Assembly (NCBI GenBank): GCA_033239525.1
Contig: BSYO01000026.1
Location: 7,922,371 to 7,986,370, forward strand
Length of the DNA stretch: 64,000 nt
Origin: Nepenthes gracilis
Taxonomy: Eukaryota > Streptophyta > Magnoliopsida > Caryophyllales > Nepenthaceae
Direction: 5' to 3'
The notes under the pieces were generated by a model that saw only the letters and a list, made by a program, of their open reading frames with translations, had not been told where the DNA came from and ran no database searches. The translations under genes and the position numbers were made by a program. Each line of letters opens with the position of its first letter. Positions within the stretch are counted from its first letter, which is position 1. This document shows, in pieces, positions 11,565 through 22,825 of the stretch.

Positions 11565-13071
11565 TGTGACGGACAGTACTTTTTTTCAAAAAGTTTGACA
11601 GAATTTCATCTGCAATATGGATATCTATCAATACAAAATCTTTACAATCTCTTGTATAAAATAAAATACATCCAATAATTTCAAAAATCAACATTATTTA
11701 ACAACATAATAAATCACACAGAATCCAATTGTCATATATAAATTGTGGTTCCAACGCTGGGTATCTGAACACAATGTCGGCCAAAGAGAGATGCCACTAG
11801 ATACTTATTACAGGCCATAATAATATGCAGAAGCATAAGTAAATCCAAACAACAGTAAAAACTAAACTATCTGATCATCAGATATATGTATAATATATAT
11901 TAAGATTCTGAAAGAAATATAAATATATATACAATTTTTCATGACATAAATAAAACTACAATTTCTAAGTTTTGATATAATCTTCCAAATCCAAGCTTAG
12001 ACCACTTCAAACTCTATACTGTTCTATCAGGTATATCAGACCTGTGTTAAACATGAGATAAGGAGAAATAAGAGTAAGTTAATAGTTCAGCAAGTGCACT
12101 ATGATCAAGACGGTAAACAATATTAGTAGAATAAAGCAGTAATGGGATATACGAGTATAACGATGATGCATAAATATAAAACGTGATCGAATATACCTTT
12201 TGGAACATAATTAACTTTTCATGTTTTGTCCTTCTTCTTTTGGTATGCATATCAGGCATAATTACTTATATTTGCGGACCAGGGCTAGTAGGCTGTACTA
12301 GCTAACGATGTGAAAAGATGATGAGAGAATTATGATACTCCACATGATTTAAGGCCGTAAGCTCTTATTATCTACCCGGAGGAGGAGACATCCATATAAT
12401 GTATATAGACAGGCCGAACACCACGTGGCATAGTGGTATACCTATCATTCGGTATACAGGGCCAATAAAATGCTAGCCTAACCTCCCACGGTCCAGAGGC
12501 AGTCATCATCTTTCCACAATAATATCTTAAGGCTTGTGAATAGTCTACCTGCTACAATATGCGGCCAAAATAATTCTTGAGTCTCTATTGTAATACTAAT
12601 GATAGGCCAAGGGGTATTACCTTCGTAATATAAATCCGTCGCTAGAATTTTATGATTTCTTATTCATTTGAGGGAAGGTCTATCAAACTTTCACAATTTT
12701 CTCCATCCAGAAAAATAATTTGATCATATAACAAATTGTTGATTTTTCTCCAAATATTTGTACGATTTTTAATTTCTTTTCGGATTTAAGTCTTCTTATG
12801 ACTCATTTGGCATATACAAATATCATAAATATAGGGAGGAATAGAGATTCTTACCATTGAGAGACAATTATAACTTTAGAGGTCTATCACATTTTCTTTC
12901 TTCACAATTAATTAATGAACATGATTTTGAAATAACAATTAAACATGTGCTAATGTATGTACAGCTTAATTAACAATTAGACAATGCAAAATTTATACAA
13001 AATTTACCGAATGGGCTTTGATGAACAGCAATCACGTGTGAATAGTACCCGATTGTGCATATCGGACAATT

Positions 13072-13880
13072 CTCAAAAATTCAGACATCCAATGGGTAAA
13101 TTACCAAATTCAAGTCATGGGTAATTAAAATCTCAATTCAATTTATGCATAAAACTCAAAATATATACTTAAACGAGATCCCGGTGCGGGTCAAGGGTTT
13201 CGCGAACGAAAATCCACAACAAACTACCAAATTAGATATCCAATCAATAAATTAACTTATATATGATAAGGATAATGATATTCTAGTCACAATTTATGCA
13301 AAAGCCCCAAAAATTAGAGCTTGAAACTATCCAGACGTGGGGCTAGGGTTTCACGAACGAAAATTCATATAAAACTACCAAATCGGATATTCAATCGATA
13401 AATTAACTTATATATGATATGGGTAATAATATTTTAGTCCCAATTTATACAAACTCCAAAAATCGAAGCTCGAAACTACCCGGGTGTGGGGTTAGGATTT
13501 TGTGAATGAAAATCTACATAAAACTATCAAATCGAGTATCTAATCGATAAATTAATTTATATAAGATGTGAGTAATGATATTCTAATCTCAATTTATACA
13601 ACAGCCCTAAAAATTGGAGCCTGAAACTACCCAGGCGCGGGGTTAGGGTTTTGCAAACGAAAATCCATATAAAACTACCAAATCGAGTATTTAATCGATA
13701 AATTAACTTATATAGGATATGGATAATGACATTCTAATCCCAATTTATATAAAAATCCCAAAAATCGGAGCCCAAAACTACCCTGGCATGGGGCTAGGAT
13801 TTTGCAAACGAAAATCTACATAAAACTACCAAATCGGGTATGTAATCAATAAATTAACTTATATAGGATATGAGTAATAT
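13072..13880. repeat. 150-bp tandem repeat, about five units, inside an LTR
   Basis: The phrase aaactaccaaatcg recurs at about 13222, 13373, 13522, 13672 and 13823, a period of about 150 bp. Each unit also carries caatttatgcaaaagcccc and gttagggtttcgcgaacg variants. The sister LTR has a matching array at about 36690-37440. Confidence 0.85.
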
Positions 13881-14133
13881 AAAGTATAAATTTAATCGGG
13901 TATCGGAATGATGACAGTAAATAAAAATAAAACAAAAGTGTAAGAAAACGAAAGAGGATGGTGTGGATGCACTTGTTTCTCCCCGTTCCACAATTTCTCC
14001 AACTAGCTTAAAGTCGGAATCGAACGCGAAAGCCTTCTTTTGCCTATTTCTCTCTCTTCCCTTCCTCCCTCTCTCTCTCATCTCCTTTGTCCCTGCTTTT
14101 TCTCTCGCCCAAACGCTGCTTCCCTTCCTCTTC

Positions 14134-14211
<78 letters not shown>
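14134..14211. repeat. (TTA)n microsatellite, about 26 units
   Basis: Uninterrupted TTA repeats of about 78 bp. The sister LTR has only a short run of about six TAA units at the matching place (about 37689-37707), so the long tract grew after insertion or was lost from the other LTR. The open frames of poly-Ile, poly-Tyr and poly-Leu through here are artefacts of the repeat. Confidence 0.95.
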
Positions 14212-14215
<4 letters not shown>

Positions 14216-14401
14216 TTTTTATTTATTTCAAAACCCAAATTGATCCCCGGGCAACCAAACTGGTACATTTCGGATACCGCCCCGATAAATCTAAATATCA
14301 TCTAAAATTTTATAATATTTAATTAATTTTTATCACACCCAAATTACCTAAAATAATAATAAACAATCCCAATTAAATCGGATAAAAATTCATAATATTA
14401 C

Positions 14402-16573
14402 ATTCTCCCCCACTTATAAAAATTTTATCCATGAAATTTAACGAACCTCAAAATTTAACAATAGGGATATAGTCCTTCCAGATTTCGCCTCCAAACTCCC
14501 AAATCATTTTCTTGGAGAAACGATTATTTCTAGCGAACCTTAATCATTCAAATCATCCTTATCCTCAACGTCTAATACCTTTTATTTAAAATTGAGATTG
14601 AAACCTTATTATAAGACGATCCCTAATCTCCCACAATGGTTAAATTCGATCATGACCTACTTCCTCAATTATCGGTACATGAGAGACATTACAATAATCT
14701 ACCCAAATTAAAAGGTAAGCCTAATTATTGACTACCTATCCGACTTAATATAAAATCTCAAACGAACTAACATGCTCTCACCTTGATACCTCCTAAGCCT
14801 CGAGAATGATCATTCCTTCTGAACCTTGAATTAAACTTTAAAATATGTGGGTTCACCACATTTTCACTGTGAAACTCTGATTAATCCATTTATTAGCACG
14901 CTAAAATCTTCTTGCAACTTATGTCTATTGTTTCATATCAAATACCTAGGTTACCTTGCAGCTATAAATTTAAGAAAAATCCTGAGGATATCGATATGCT
15001 AAGACGAAACCCAAATCCTTAGGTTACGATTAATCTAGGAAACGTAATTGAAGCAATCACTCAAAAGCCTCAAACTCAAATACTTCCTAAACTTATCGCC
15101 CTATCAGCATACCGACGAGCCAACTTATTCTATCCAAACGTATCATCCAAATCATGATGAATGGGCCATCTATGCCATCCAAATCTACAATCACCCAAAT
15201 AACATCATAACTCTTGCTACCCTAACATCCTTGAAACCGAAACGGTGAGAGCTTCTCTTTCCAAAGTTTCAAAATCCTTAGGCTAGCACACTCTTCCTCC
15301 TAAAATCCAAAGTAAAGCATCCCATTCACTTAAATATTAGAAGCCACTCGAGACTCATCCTAAAACACCTTCTATGGAGCATGAAGACATACCCCAATCG
15401 AAAATTCCTGGCGTCCAATTATTAGCAATACTGTTCACCTTCCTTGAAGGACATCGAAATGCACCTTATAATCCTTAAACAGATTAACCTATTTGTATGA
15501 TAGCATGGCCATCTCCTCCTACGAGACAACCCCTCAGTCCATTAGGATCATTAAACAAAAACTATCTCTATGAATAACACCTATAAATCCTCAAAACAAA
15601 GACCACACTGGCTAACCCCGAACTATGGGTGGGGTAATTCTGATCATAGGCTTTTTACCCTCTTAACCATGGGTAACCACCCATACAAGTCATGAGAAAC
15701 ATAATCCTAGAGCTTCCTCAGAAGGATCACCTTCTACCGTAACTTACTAGACCATTATTGGTTAACCCAAATAATAAGGTCAACATCTATTCCTTAATTC
15801 TTCAAAGGCTACCCTTGCATGGCCCATTCTGACGAATACTGATTGTCTCATGCCAAAAGCTTCATGGCACCGCAGTCCTCGAGAAATACTTATCGGATTA
15901 CTTTTTTGGGTTCAACTACACCCAAGAAAATCACACACTATCGAGACATCAGTCAATCCTTTCCCAAATTAGCCATCGTTCCAAAGTCTAAGAAATCACA
16001 CTCTTGCTATCAGAGAAATCACATGCCTAACATAACACTTTTCCTTATTCCTTTCATACCTGAGCATACAACTAACCGTCTATTTTAATCTAAGATATGA
16101 TCCCCAAATAGGGTTCGCACACTCCATTAATTTTAAGAATTCATCAATGAGGCCATCCCAAAAGAACTGAAGTACCTCCCGACAAAATACTTAGTCGATG
16201 CTTCATCGGTTCCACATAGAGTCCTCAAAATTTGGTGCCAATCCTAGCACAACTCTATAGCAGTCATCAATTTAACGATCAAGAGGTAATTCGGTGAATT
16301 CTTTCCTCTAAGAAATATCCTTAGATACTTACACAACCAAATCTCCTTAGTGACTACAAAACAACGCTCAAGAGTAGTCTTGCATGCTAACGAAGCTTGG
16401 CACTTATGTTCGTTGAGCGACTTATAGGCAAAATGACACTATATTGTCGTCACTCCAACATCTATGCTTCATATTTAAAATTTTATAACTTGATGGCAAG
16501 TATCATATCACAATTCATGCTAGCATAGCAACTCACCAATCAAGACACCATCAATGTCATATTGAGCCTTAGC
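14402..16573 (-). other. 3' internal region of the second-level element
   Basis: Starts with the polypurine tract (14402-14416, plus strand ttctcccccacttat). The remaining 2.1 kb shows no conserved pol motifs in any frame. It resembles the non-coding interior of large non-autonomous LTR elements. It ends at the TTAGC target site of the nested chromovirus. Confidence 0.55.
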
Positions 16574-17939
16574 TGTGACAAAACGGATTTTTTTTGTCCC
16601 CAGAAGCTTCCGTCAAACAGAAACATAATTAATGGTCTAAACATAAGGCAAGACTTCTATAGAAATTTTGACAGAATCTCCCTTATAATAGGGTGAAAAA
16701 TTCAAAAATACAACCCTGTATAATCATCCATAACAAGCACACAGCTATCCATCATTCACAATTCCTACAACAAATATTCACAGGATCACATGTGCCATCC
16801 ATGGCACAAATCCATAAAAATATTTACTACTCTAACAGTATAATAACGAGATGCCATCTAGGACCTGCACAGTAAATCCAGAGTATATAGCGGAAGTAAA
16901 CTAAGAACCTGCAAAAGTATAGCTTTTTCCTTTTTACAGTCATACATAACATATGCTTTTCATACAAAAATCTATATGTTCTAGAACATCAGTAAACATG
17001 AGATCAGTATACAAAATCACGTTTCCAGCTAAGTGTTTGCATCCACAGCTCTTCAAAAACAGGTCCAAAATACTCTAAGTTCTCAAAAGCCTTCGGAAGC
17101 TTCTCTTGGATTACTCTTTCTCATTAGACAATAGCTCTACTATCTCATCTGGAGGGGAAAAAAATACTAAAACAGTGAGCCGAGGCCCAGCAAGGTATAT
17201 GCACATGAGTAGTAAAACTATGATGCAGAACAGTTATGTAAAGGTGCAGAATATAACGGTTCAGACAGAAAGTAATTCAGGAAACAGAAACATCATACTT
17301 TGACAGTAATATACTTCATAAATTAGAAAATCAGAAATCAGTAAACAGAAATCATCCACAGAGATCGGTAATTAGTACTCGGTAAACAGAAATCGGTAGT
17401 CAGAAATCGGTAACAGTAAACTGTAATCAGTACGGTAACCAGTAGCGGAAATCAGTACAGTAGCCAATAATGGAAATCAATGATCAGAAATCAGAAAGCA
17501 GTTAACATAACAGAACAGTACAGATCTTACTAGCATACCCTACTAGCAGAGGGGGCGAGTGATCGATGATAGATTGTGTTCACTCCACACAATCCAAGGC
17601 CAGAAACAGAAGTATCCCATCTCGAGGGATCAGAACAGTGTGCGACCCGAAGGTAGGCCGGTAACAAAATTTTTCCCCTGACCATAACGCCCCGAGGGTA
17701 GAGCGGACCAGAAATAACTCCATGGACAGAGTTATCCTCGATTACCACCGGAAAGTCGTAAGGCATGTCGAAGAACCTAACCTGACTGCATATCAGTCTG
17801 GGTCCAAAATAACAGAAATAGAAATAGACTTAGAGCCGATTTCAAAATACGCATGAGGCCGGTTTTGATTTCATGGCATACAATATACTTGGGGCCGGTT
17901 TAGATTTTTATCAAGGAAGGGCCGGAGCTCTTTTCTTGT

Positions 17940-18255
17940 TAAGGGAGCCGGTTTCATTTTCAGTGCAAAAAGCCGAAGTTATTTTTCTCAAAATACCGGA
18001 GTGCTCAAAAGCCGGAGTGTTCAAAAGCCGGAGTGCTCAGAAGTCGGAGTACTTTTTCTCAAAAAGACGGAGTGCTCAAAGGCCGGAGTGCTCAAAAGCC
18101 GGAGTGCTTTTCACTCAAAGAACGTAGTACTTTTTAAAAGCCGAAGTTCATTTTCCTCAAGGGATGGAGTTCATTAAAAGTTGGAGTTCATTTTACATTG
18201 AGGCCGGAGTTCAAAAAGCCGGAATTCATTTTCTCAAAAGGACGGAGTGCTTTTT
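17940..18255. repeat. CGGAG-centred short repeats in the chromovirus LTR
   Basis: About ten copies of phrases such as gccggagtgctcaaaa and gacggagtgctttt at 15-30 bp spacing. The sister LTR has the same block at about 32600-32945, and a longer version fills the solo LTR at 47030-48175. Confidence 0.85.
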
Positions 18256-18924
18256 ACTCAATACACTTTCAGCTAACTTGAAACTTACATGAAAATTTTC
18301 TCGGTACAGGTCGGTACATATTTTCAAAAACAGATTATACTGGAAACTTTATTTTAATGTCAACTAACTTTCATATAACTGGAGCTACGGTTAAATATCA
18401 TTAAAACCCTTTCATATTTGTACTTAGTGTTTCGCCAAAACTTCTGGACACAAATCGGTCTCTAAACAAGTCTTATTTCATGAAATCAAGGCCATAATTC
18501 CAAATATATATACTAATCATGCATTTAAACCATAAATCCCCAAAATTTTGAGTTAGGGTTTGGCCATGGCCATGTTCTTTCAATGTCAAAATAAACACAT
18601 AACACATGCTCATGCATAAAATCGGAGCCAAATACTTCCATAAACATGAACAAATATGAAATCTAACCGATTAATTGAAGGAAACATGCTTCAACATCAT
18701 TTTTACGACATTTTCATGAACTTTAAAGCAAGAGAAATGGTAAAAACGTAAAACGACATCCGAGGTACACTTGTCTTGTCACGGGCTTTCACCTTTATAA
18801 CTGGCTCAAGGATGGATTCGAGCTCCCGGGCCTCGTTTTCCCTTCTCTCTCTAAAGTCGGCGCTCCTTCTCTCTCTAAAACCCTAAAACCGTGCGAAAAA
18901 TGAGAGGAGCGAAGTCTGATCATG

Positions 18925-18932
18925 CTTTTATA
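18925..18932 (-). promoter_or_regulatory. Putative LTR TATA box
   Basis: Minus-strand TATAAAAG about 360 bp inside the U3 end of the LTR. The matching TATAAAA is at 33611-33617 in the sister LTR. Transcription would run leftward through the element. Confidence 0.55.
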
Positions 18933-18959
18933 CTGCGCCTGCCACTCGAGCGGAGCTCG

Positions 18960-19145
18960 AGCGGCCGAAATTTGAAAATGCCACTGGTTTTTCTGCCCAA
19001 TAGGAGGGCTCGAGTGGCCAGCGGGCGGAGGGATTCGTGAACGCCATTGGTTTTTCCGCCCGATAGGAGGGCTCCAGCAGCCAGCGGGCGGAGGGATTCG
19101 TGAACGCCACTGGTTTTTCCGCCCGATAGGAGGGCTCAAGCCCAC
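18960..19145. repeat. 62-64 bp direct repeats in U3
   Basis: The phrase ccactggtttttccgcccga recurs at about 18981, 19043 and 19107, each followed by taggagggct and ccagcgggcggaggg. That gives about 2.7 units directly upstream of the TATA box. The sister LTR has units at about 33675, 33737 and 33800. Confidence 0.88.
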
Positions 19146-19294
19146 AGCAAGCGCCACTCAGCTGCTTGCTGAATTTGGACATTTTTCAACTTTTCACTTT
19201 TACTACCACTTTTTCACTACACACTTAGCCTCTTACTGATATTAATCACCTTAATCACATCTAATTATTACGTTTTTGGTTTCGGGTCCTCACA

Positions 19295-19310
19295 TTCTCC
19301 CCCACTTAAA
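19295..19310 (-). other. Polypurine tract of the chromovirus
   Basis: Plus strand ttctcccccacttaaa, hence minus-strand TTTAAGTGGGGGAGAA, directly beside the 3' LTR. It is the plus-strand DNA primer site in reverse transcription. Confidence 0.85.
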
Positions 19311-19329
19311 GAAATTTCGTCATCGAAAT

Positions 19330-19800
19330 TAAGTAAAGTACATACTCAAGGGAACAAGTGAGGATACTTGTCTCGGATCTCCTCTTCGCGCTCCCAAGTA
19401 GCCTCCTCCAGTGAATGATTCCTCCAAAGCACTTTCACCAAAGGATAGACTTCGTTCGCAGCCTTTGATCCTTTTGGTCTAAGATTTACAGTGGCTCTTC
19501 AATGTAGGACAAGTCCTTGTCAATGCACAAAGTCTCGTAGTCAATCACATGCGCTGGATCGTGGATGTACTTCCGAAGCATTGATACATGAAATACATCG
19601 TGTACACCCGCAAGAGTCGATGGTAATGCCAACCTGTAGGCTACCTCCCCGACCCTTTCCAGAATCTCAAAAGGGCCAATAAATCGAGGTTTTAACTTTC
19701 CCTTTACTCCAAACCGGATGTGCCCTTTGATGGTGAGACCTTGAGAAATACAAGATCTCCAATCTCAAAACTCAGTTCTATCCGCCGCTTGTCCGCATAA
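19330..19800 (-). pseudogene. Integrase C-terminus and chromodomain-like tail
   Basis: The minus strand reads [20 protein letters not shown], then [20 protein letters not shown], then the chromodomain-type block around WRNH and EEATWE with frame changes. The GPF/Y-like motif and HDVFHVS box are hallmarks of gypsy integrase C-termini, and the tail is that of chromoviruses, whose chromodomain can steer integration toward particular chromatin. A stop and at least one frameshift (near 19490) break it. It continues directly from the integrase core at 19806-20294. Confidence 0.8.
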
Positions 19801-19805
19801 CTCTT

Positions 19806-20294
19806 TTATCGGCTTTGAGCAACCTTCAAATTATCGTGAATCACCTTAATCTTCTCGGCTGTTTCTTTCACAATCTCTGGGCCCAAAATTCTTTTGTCTC
19901 CAGTTTCCTCCCAATGAATAGGTGACCTACACTTCCTCCCATACAACGCCTCAAACGGTGCCATGTTGATACTAGCTTGGTAGTTGTTGTTATAAGCAAA
20001 TTCAACTAGTACCAGATGAGTATCCCAAGCTCCTCCTATCTCTAAAATAGAGGCCCTCAACATGTCCTTGAGAATCTGAATGGTACGTTCAGATTGACCG
20101 TCAGTCTGGGGGTGATACGCGGTACTCAACTTCAATTCTGTCCCCAACTCCTTATGCAAGCTTTCCCAAAACCTCGAGACAAAGTGTGGATCTCTATCAG
20201 ACACTATGGTGGCAGTAACTCCATGAAGCATCACGATCTCATTCACGTATAACTGGGCCAATCTATCAAGCGAATAGGTCGTCTTGATCGCCAA
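19806..20294 (-). pseudogene. Integrase catalytic core of the chromovirus
   Basis: An open stretch of 162 codons. The second catalytic Asp lies in TIVSDRDPHFVSRFW and the third catalytic residue, Glu, in TDGQSERTIQILKDML. Then comes FAYNNNYQASINMAPFEALY, the usual C-terminal end of the core, followed by GRKCRSP. The region with the first Asp is just upstream (about 20300-20420) in another frame, so a frameshift separates it. The core joins element cDNA to host DNA. As it stands it is part of a broken polyprotein. Confidence 0.9.
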
Positions 20295-20349
20295 AAAGTG
20301 GGGCTGATTTTGTCACCTATCCACGATAACCCACATGGCGTCATGATTC

Positions 20350-21048
20350 CTAGAGTCCTCGGCAAACCCGATACAAAGTCCATAGCAATGTCCTCCAATT
20401 TCTAACTCGGGATTGACATTGGCCGTAACAGTCCAGAAGGCTTCTTCCTCTCGGCCTTAATTGCTGACACACTAGGAATTTTTCCACATAGCCCATGATA
20501 TCCCTCTTCATGTTTCTCCACCAGAAGGTCTTTTTCAGATCCTGATACATTTTATTTATTCCCGGGTGGATTGTATACCGAGACCAGTGAGCCTCCTTCA
20601 AGATTTTCTCCTTCAATCCTTTATCATCCAGTACACATAATCGATCTCTAAATCTCAACGCACCATCAGCCCGGATGTTAAAATCAGTCCAAGACTCCTT
20701 ACTCAAATTATTAGCAATATCCCTAAGGAACAAATCATTCACCTGTTTCTCCTTGACTTCATCAACTACCTCTGGTTGAATTTGGAAGTACGACAGGAGC
20801 ATCCTATCACCTTTGGCGCGTTGGATATCGCACTGCTTCAAATAATCTAACATCTTCATCTGTTTGACCTGTAGGTGCGCCACATAGCCCGATCGGTGAC
20901 TCAGAGCATCTGCTACCACGTTGACCTTTCTTGGCTTGTACTGTATTTCACAATCATAATCCTTCAGGAAATCGAGCCATCTCCTTTGCCTCATATTGAA
21001 TTCCTTTTGTGAGAACAAGTACTTCAAACTCTTATGATCGGAATACAC
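20350..21048 (-). pseudogene. RNase H end, connection and integrase zinc finger
   Basis: Starts [20 protein letters not shown], the standard end of the gypsy RNase H region, followed by [20 protein letters not shown] and ADALSHR. The HHCC finger follows: [17 protein letters not shown], then CQQ (the second finger Cys pair is partly altered, FLVCQQ). Length and order match the connection and N-terminal integrase of Tekay-like chromoviruses. The frame ends near 20350, where the VDR block of the integrase core shifts frame. A frameshift near 21060 separates it from the RT/RNase H part upstream. Confidence 0.9.
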
Positions 21049-21751
21049 AAGGAACTTCTCTCCATATAGATAGTCTCCAAATTTTCAATGCAAACACCAC
21101 AGCAGCAAGCTCAAGATCATGGGTAGGATAGTTTTTCTCGTGCACTTTCAATTGTCTAGATCCATATGCCACGACTTTACCGTGGTACATCAACACACAT
21201 CCTAGACTCGCCTTAGAAGCGTCGTAGTACACCTCAAAGCCTCCAGAACCCTCTGGAATAATCAGCATTGGAGCGGTGGTCAAACGATCCTTTAACTCTT
21301 GGAAACTCAGATCGCACTCCTCTATCCACACAAACTTAGCATTCTTCTTCAGCAACCAAGTTAGAGGTATAGCAATCTGAGAGAAATTCTCTACAAAGCG
21401 CCTGTAATATCCCACCATACTCAGAAAGCTCCTAACCTCAGTCACAGAAGTTGGTCTGCTCTAACTTGTAACAGCCTCTATTTTCTTGGGATCTACAGAA
21501 ATGCCACCATTAGAAATCACATGCCCCAAGAACATCACCCTTTCGAGCCAGAACTCACACTTACTCAGCTTGGCATACAGTTTCTCATCGCGGAGCACTT
21601 GAAGTACCTTCCTCAAACATCTCCCAGGTGATAGCTTCGTTAGGCACTCCCATCGCCCGTTTCTGCATGTCCCACAAACTATCCGCTTCACCCTCCAATT
21701 TATACACAACAAATTTGACCTTTTCTCGCTTAGTACAGCCAAGCACATCAA
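21032..21751 (-). pseudogene. RT thumb and RNase H N-terminus of the chromovirus
   Basis: The minus strand gives [20 protein letters not shown] and [20 protein letters not shown] (RT thumb), a stop, then [20 protein letters not shown] and the RNase H block [20 protein letters not shown] with [18 protein letters not shown]. The RT palm with its YxDD active site is absent, because the frame joins gag sequence at about 21610 by a deletion. RNase H retains the Asp of YYDAS and the Glu of DLEL. The part could not prime reverse transcription. Confidence 0.9.
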
Positions 21752-22019
21752 ATATCTTCTTCATTCTTTTCATCCACACGTCCGCCTCAGTCGGATCAGG
21801 CTTTCCTAGGAAACCCGGTGCTCTTTCAGCTGTGAACCTATCATAAGTAGTAGGTCCAGGTGGTGCCACAGCTGGTTCGGGTGTCGGAGCCATATGATTT
21901 TGCTCGACGGACTCTACGACATTGGTCATCCTTTCAAGTAGATTGATATAAGCAGCCTCTCTTTTACAGGGCGTGCTAGCGCCACCGCGGCCATTTCTCC
22001 CACCTCTCCTACTTGCCAT
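21610..22019 (-). pseudogene. Gag N-terminus of the chromovirus, truncated
   Basis: I start at 22019, where MASRRGGRNGRGG, a typical basic gag start, begins; the longer open frame to 22109 adds a leader-like hydrophobic stretch unlike gag. The retrotrans_gag region follows with APGFLGKPDPTEADVWMKRM and WEMFEE. At about 21610 the sequence jumps to RT thumb sequence, so the gag C-terminus and its CCHC knuckle are missing. Gag forms the particle around element RNA. The start lies 234 bp downstream of the LTR and 220 bp downstream of the PBS, as expected for a leader. Confidence 0.88.
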
Positions 22020-22239
22020 CCTATAATCAAGGCAAACACATGAATATAAGAACAAGGATCCAATGAATAAGAAAGAAGTATTCAATAACTTTAAGGAGTT
22101 TCCAACCAAGCCTAAGAACCAATCTCTTAAGGGTCTTAACTGTTTTAGCTTCCTCTACTTATTCCTACAGGAATTCTATTCAGAGATTCAAACCTATGCT
22201 TCCGCCTTTCGATCGATCAATTCCTAAGGCATCTCAACT

Positions 22240-22250
22240 CTCTGATACCA
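22240..22250 (-). other. Primer-binding site of the chromovirus
   Basis: Plus-strand ctctgatacca gives minus-strand TGGTATCAGAG, complementary to the 3' end of initiator tRNA-Met, two bases from the LTR start at 22253. Confidence 0.9.
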
Positions 22251-22326
22251 ATTGTGACGGAACGAATTTTTTTTTTGTCCCCAGAAGCTTCCGTCAAACA
22301 GAAACACAATTACCCTATGTTTGGTT

Positions 22327-22459
22327 GGAGGGAATAGAAATTCTATTCCCTCCTTATTCTTGGTGGAATTATTATTCCACCGTTTGGTTGCACTTAAGTT
22401 GGGAATAATAATTTCCGAAGGAATAGTTATTCCTTGATTACAAGGAATAACTATTCCTT
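22327..22459. repeat. Nested palindromes at the left end of Harbinger
   Basis: At 22327-22353 there is a perfect palindrome with 13-bp arms GGAGGGAATAGAA and one central base. At 22418-22459 two 18-bp arms (aaggaatagttattcctt and its reverse complement) are separated by six bases, and each arm is itself near-palindromic. In between is GGTGGAAT/ATTCCACC. All carry GGAATA words like those at the right end (31190-31290). Confidence 0.9.
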
Positions 22460-22499
22460 GATGGCCATATGTTTTTGTTATTCCTGGTTAGGGAGAAAA

Positions 22500-22825
22500 A
22501 AGAATTCCACCCAATATTTTTATTAACCCAAATTTGCCCTCCATTTTGCCGCACGTTTTGCCCAGAAACCCTACTTCCTCGACACCCTCCTCGCAGACGT
22601 CCTTCCCTCTCGACACCATCTCTTCCCTCTCGCCACAGCATCTTCTCCTCTCTCGAAGCCAAACCTCCCTCTCTCGACGACCTACCTTCTCTCTCTCGCA
22701 GCCAATCTTCCCTCTCTCGAAACCCTATCTCGAAATCGTCTCTCGCAGCCGCACTCCCTCGAAACCATACGCTTCTCTCCCTTTGCTACTTTCGCATTCC
22801 GATTGAGCATCTGTTCGAAGTTGAG
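22500..22825 (+). promoter_or_regulatory. Pyrimidine-rich leader of the Harbinger gene
   Basis: The stretch is rich in ctccctctctcgaa-type repeats, as expected for a plant 5' UTR, and ends in gttgaggtatgtga, a good match to a plant 5' splice donor (GAG/GTATGT). It may be the first exon and intron start of one of the transposon genes. The open frames across it come from its lack of stops and look non-coding. Confidence 0.4.

Larger units (their letters stand above)
11565..14401 (-). repeat. 3' LTR of the second-level element
   Basis: Matches 35114-37904 along its length, for example aaaatacatccaataatttca near the left end and caattaaatcggataaaaat near the right end. It is rich in internal structure: a 150-bp tandem array (13072-13880), a CT-rich block (14020-14130) and a long TTA microsatellite (14134-14211). 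Confidence 0.9.
16574..19294 (-). repeat. 3' LTR of the chromovirus
   Basis: About 2.72 kb and collinear with 22253-22312 plus 31303-33988. It holds a hairpin (17715-17736), a CGGAG short-repeat block (about 17940-18250), a minus-strand TATAAAAG (18925-18932), and 62-64 bp repeats upstream of that TATA box (18960-19145). Confidence 0.93.

Noticed and set aside
13963..14322. Open frames of up to 119 codons with long poly-Tyr, poly-Leu or poly-Ile
   Set aside because: They are the six readings of a TTA microsatellite inside an LTR; the sister LTR lacks the expansion.
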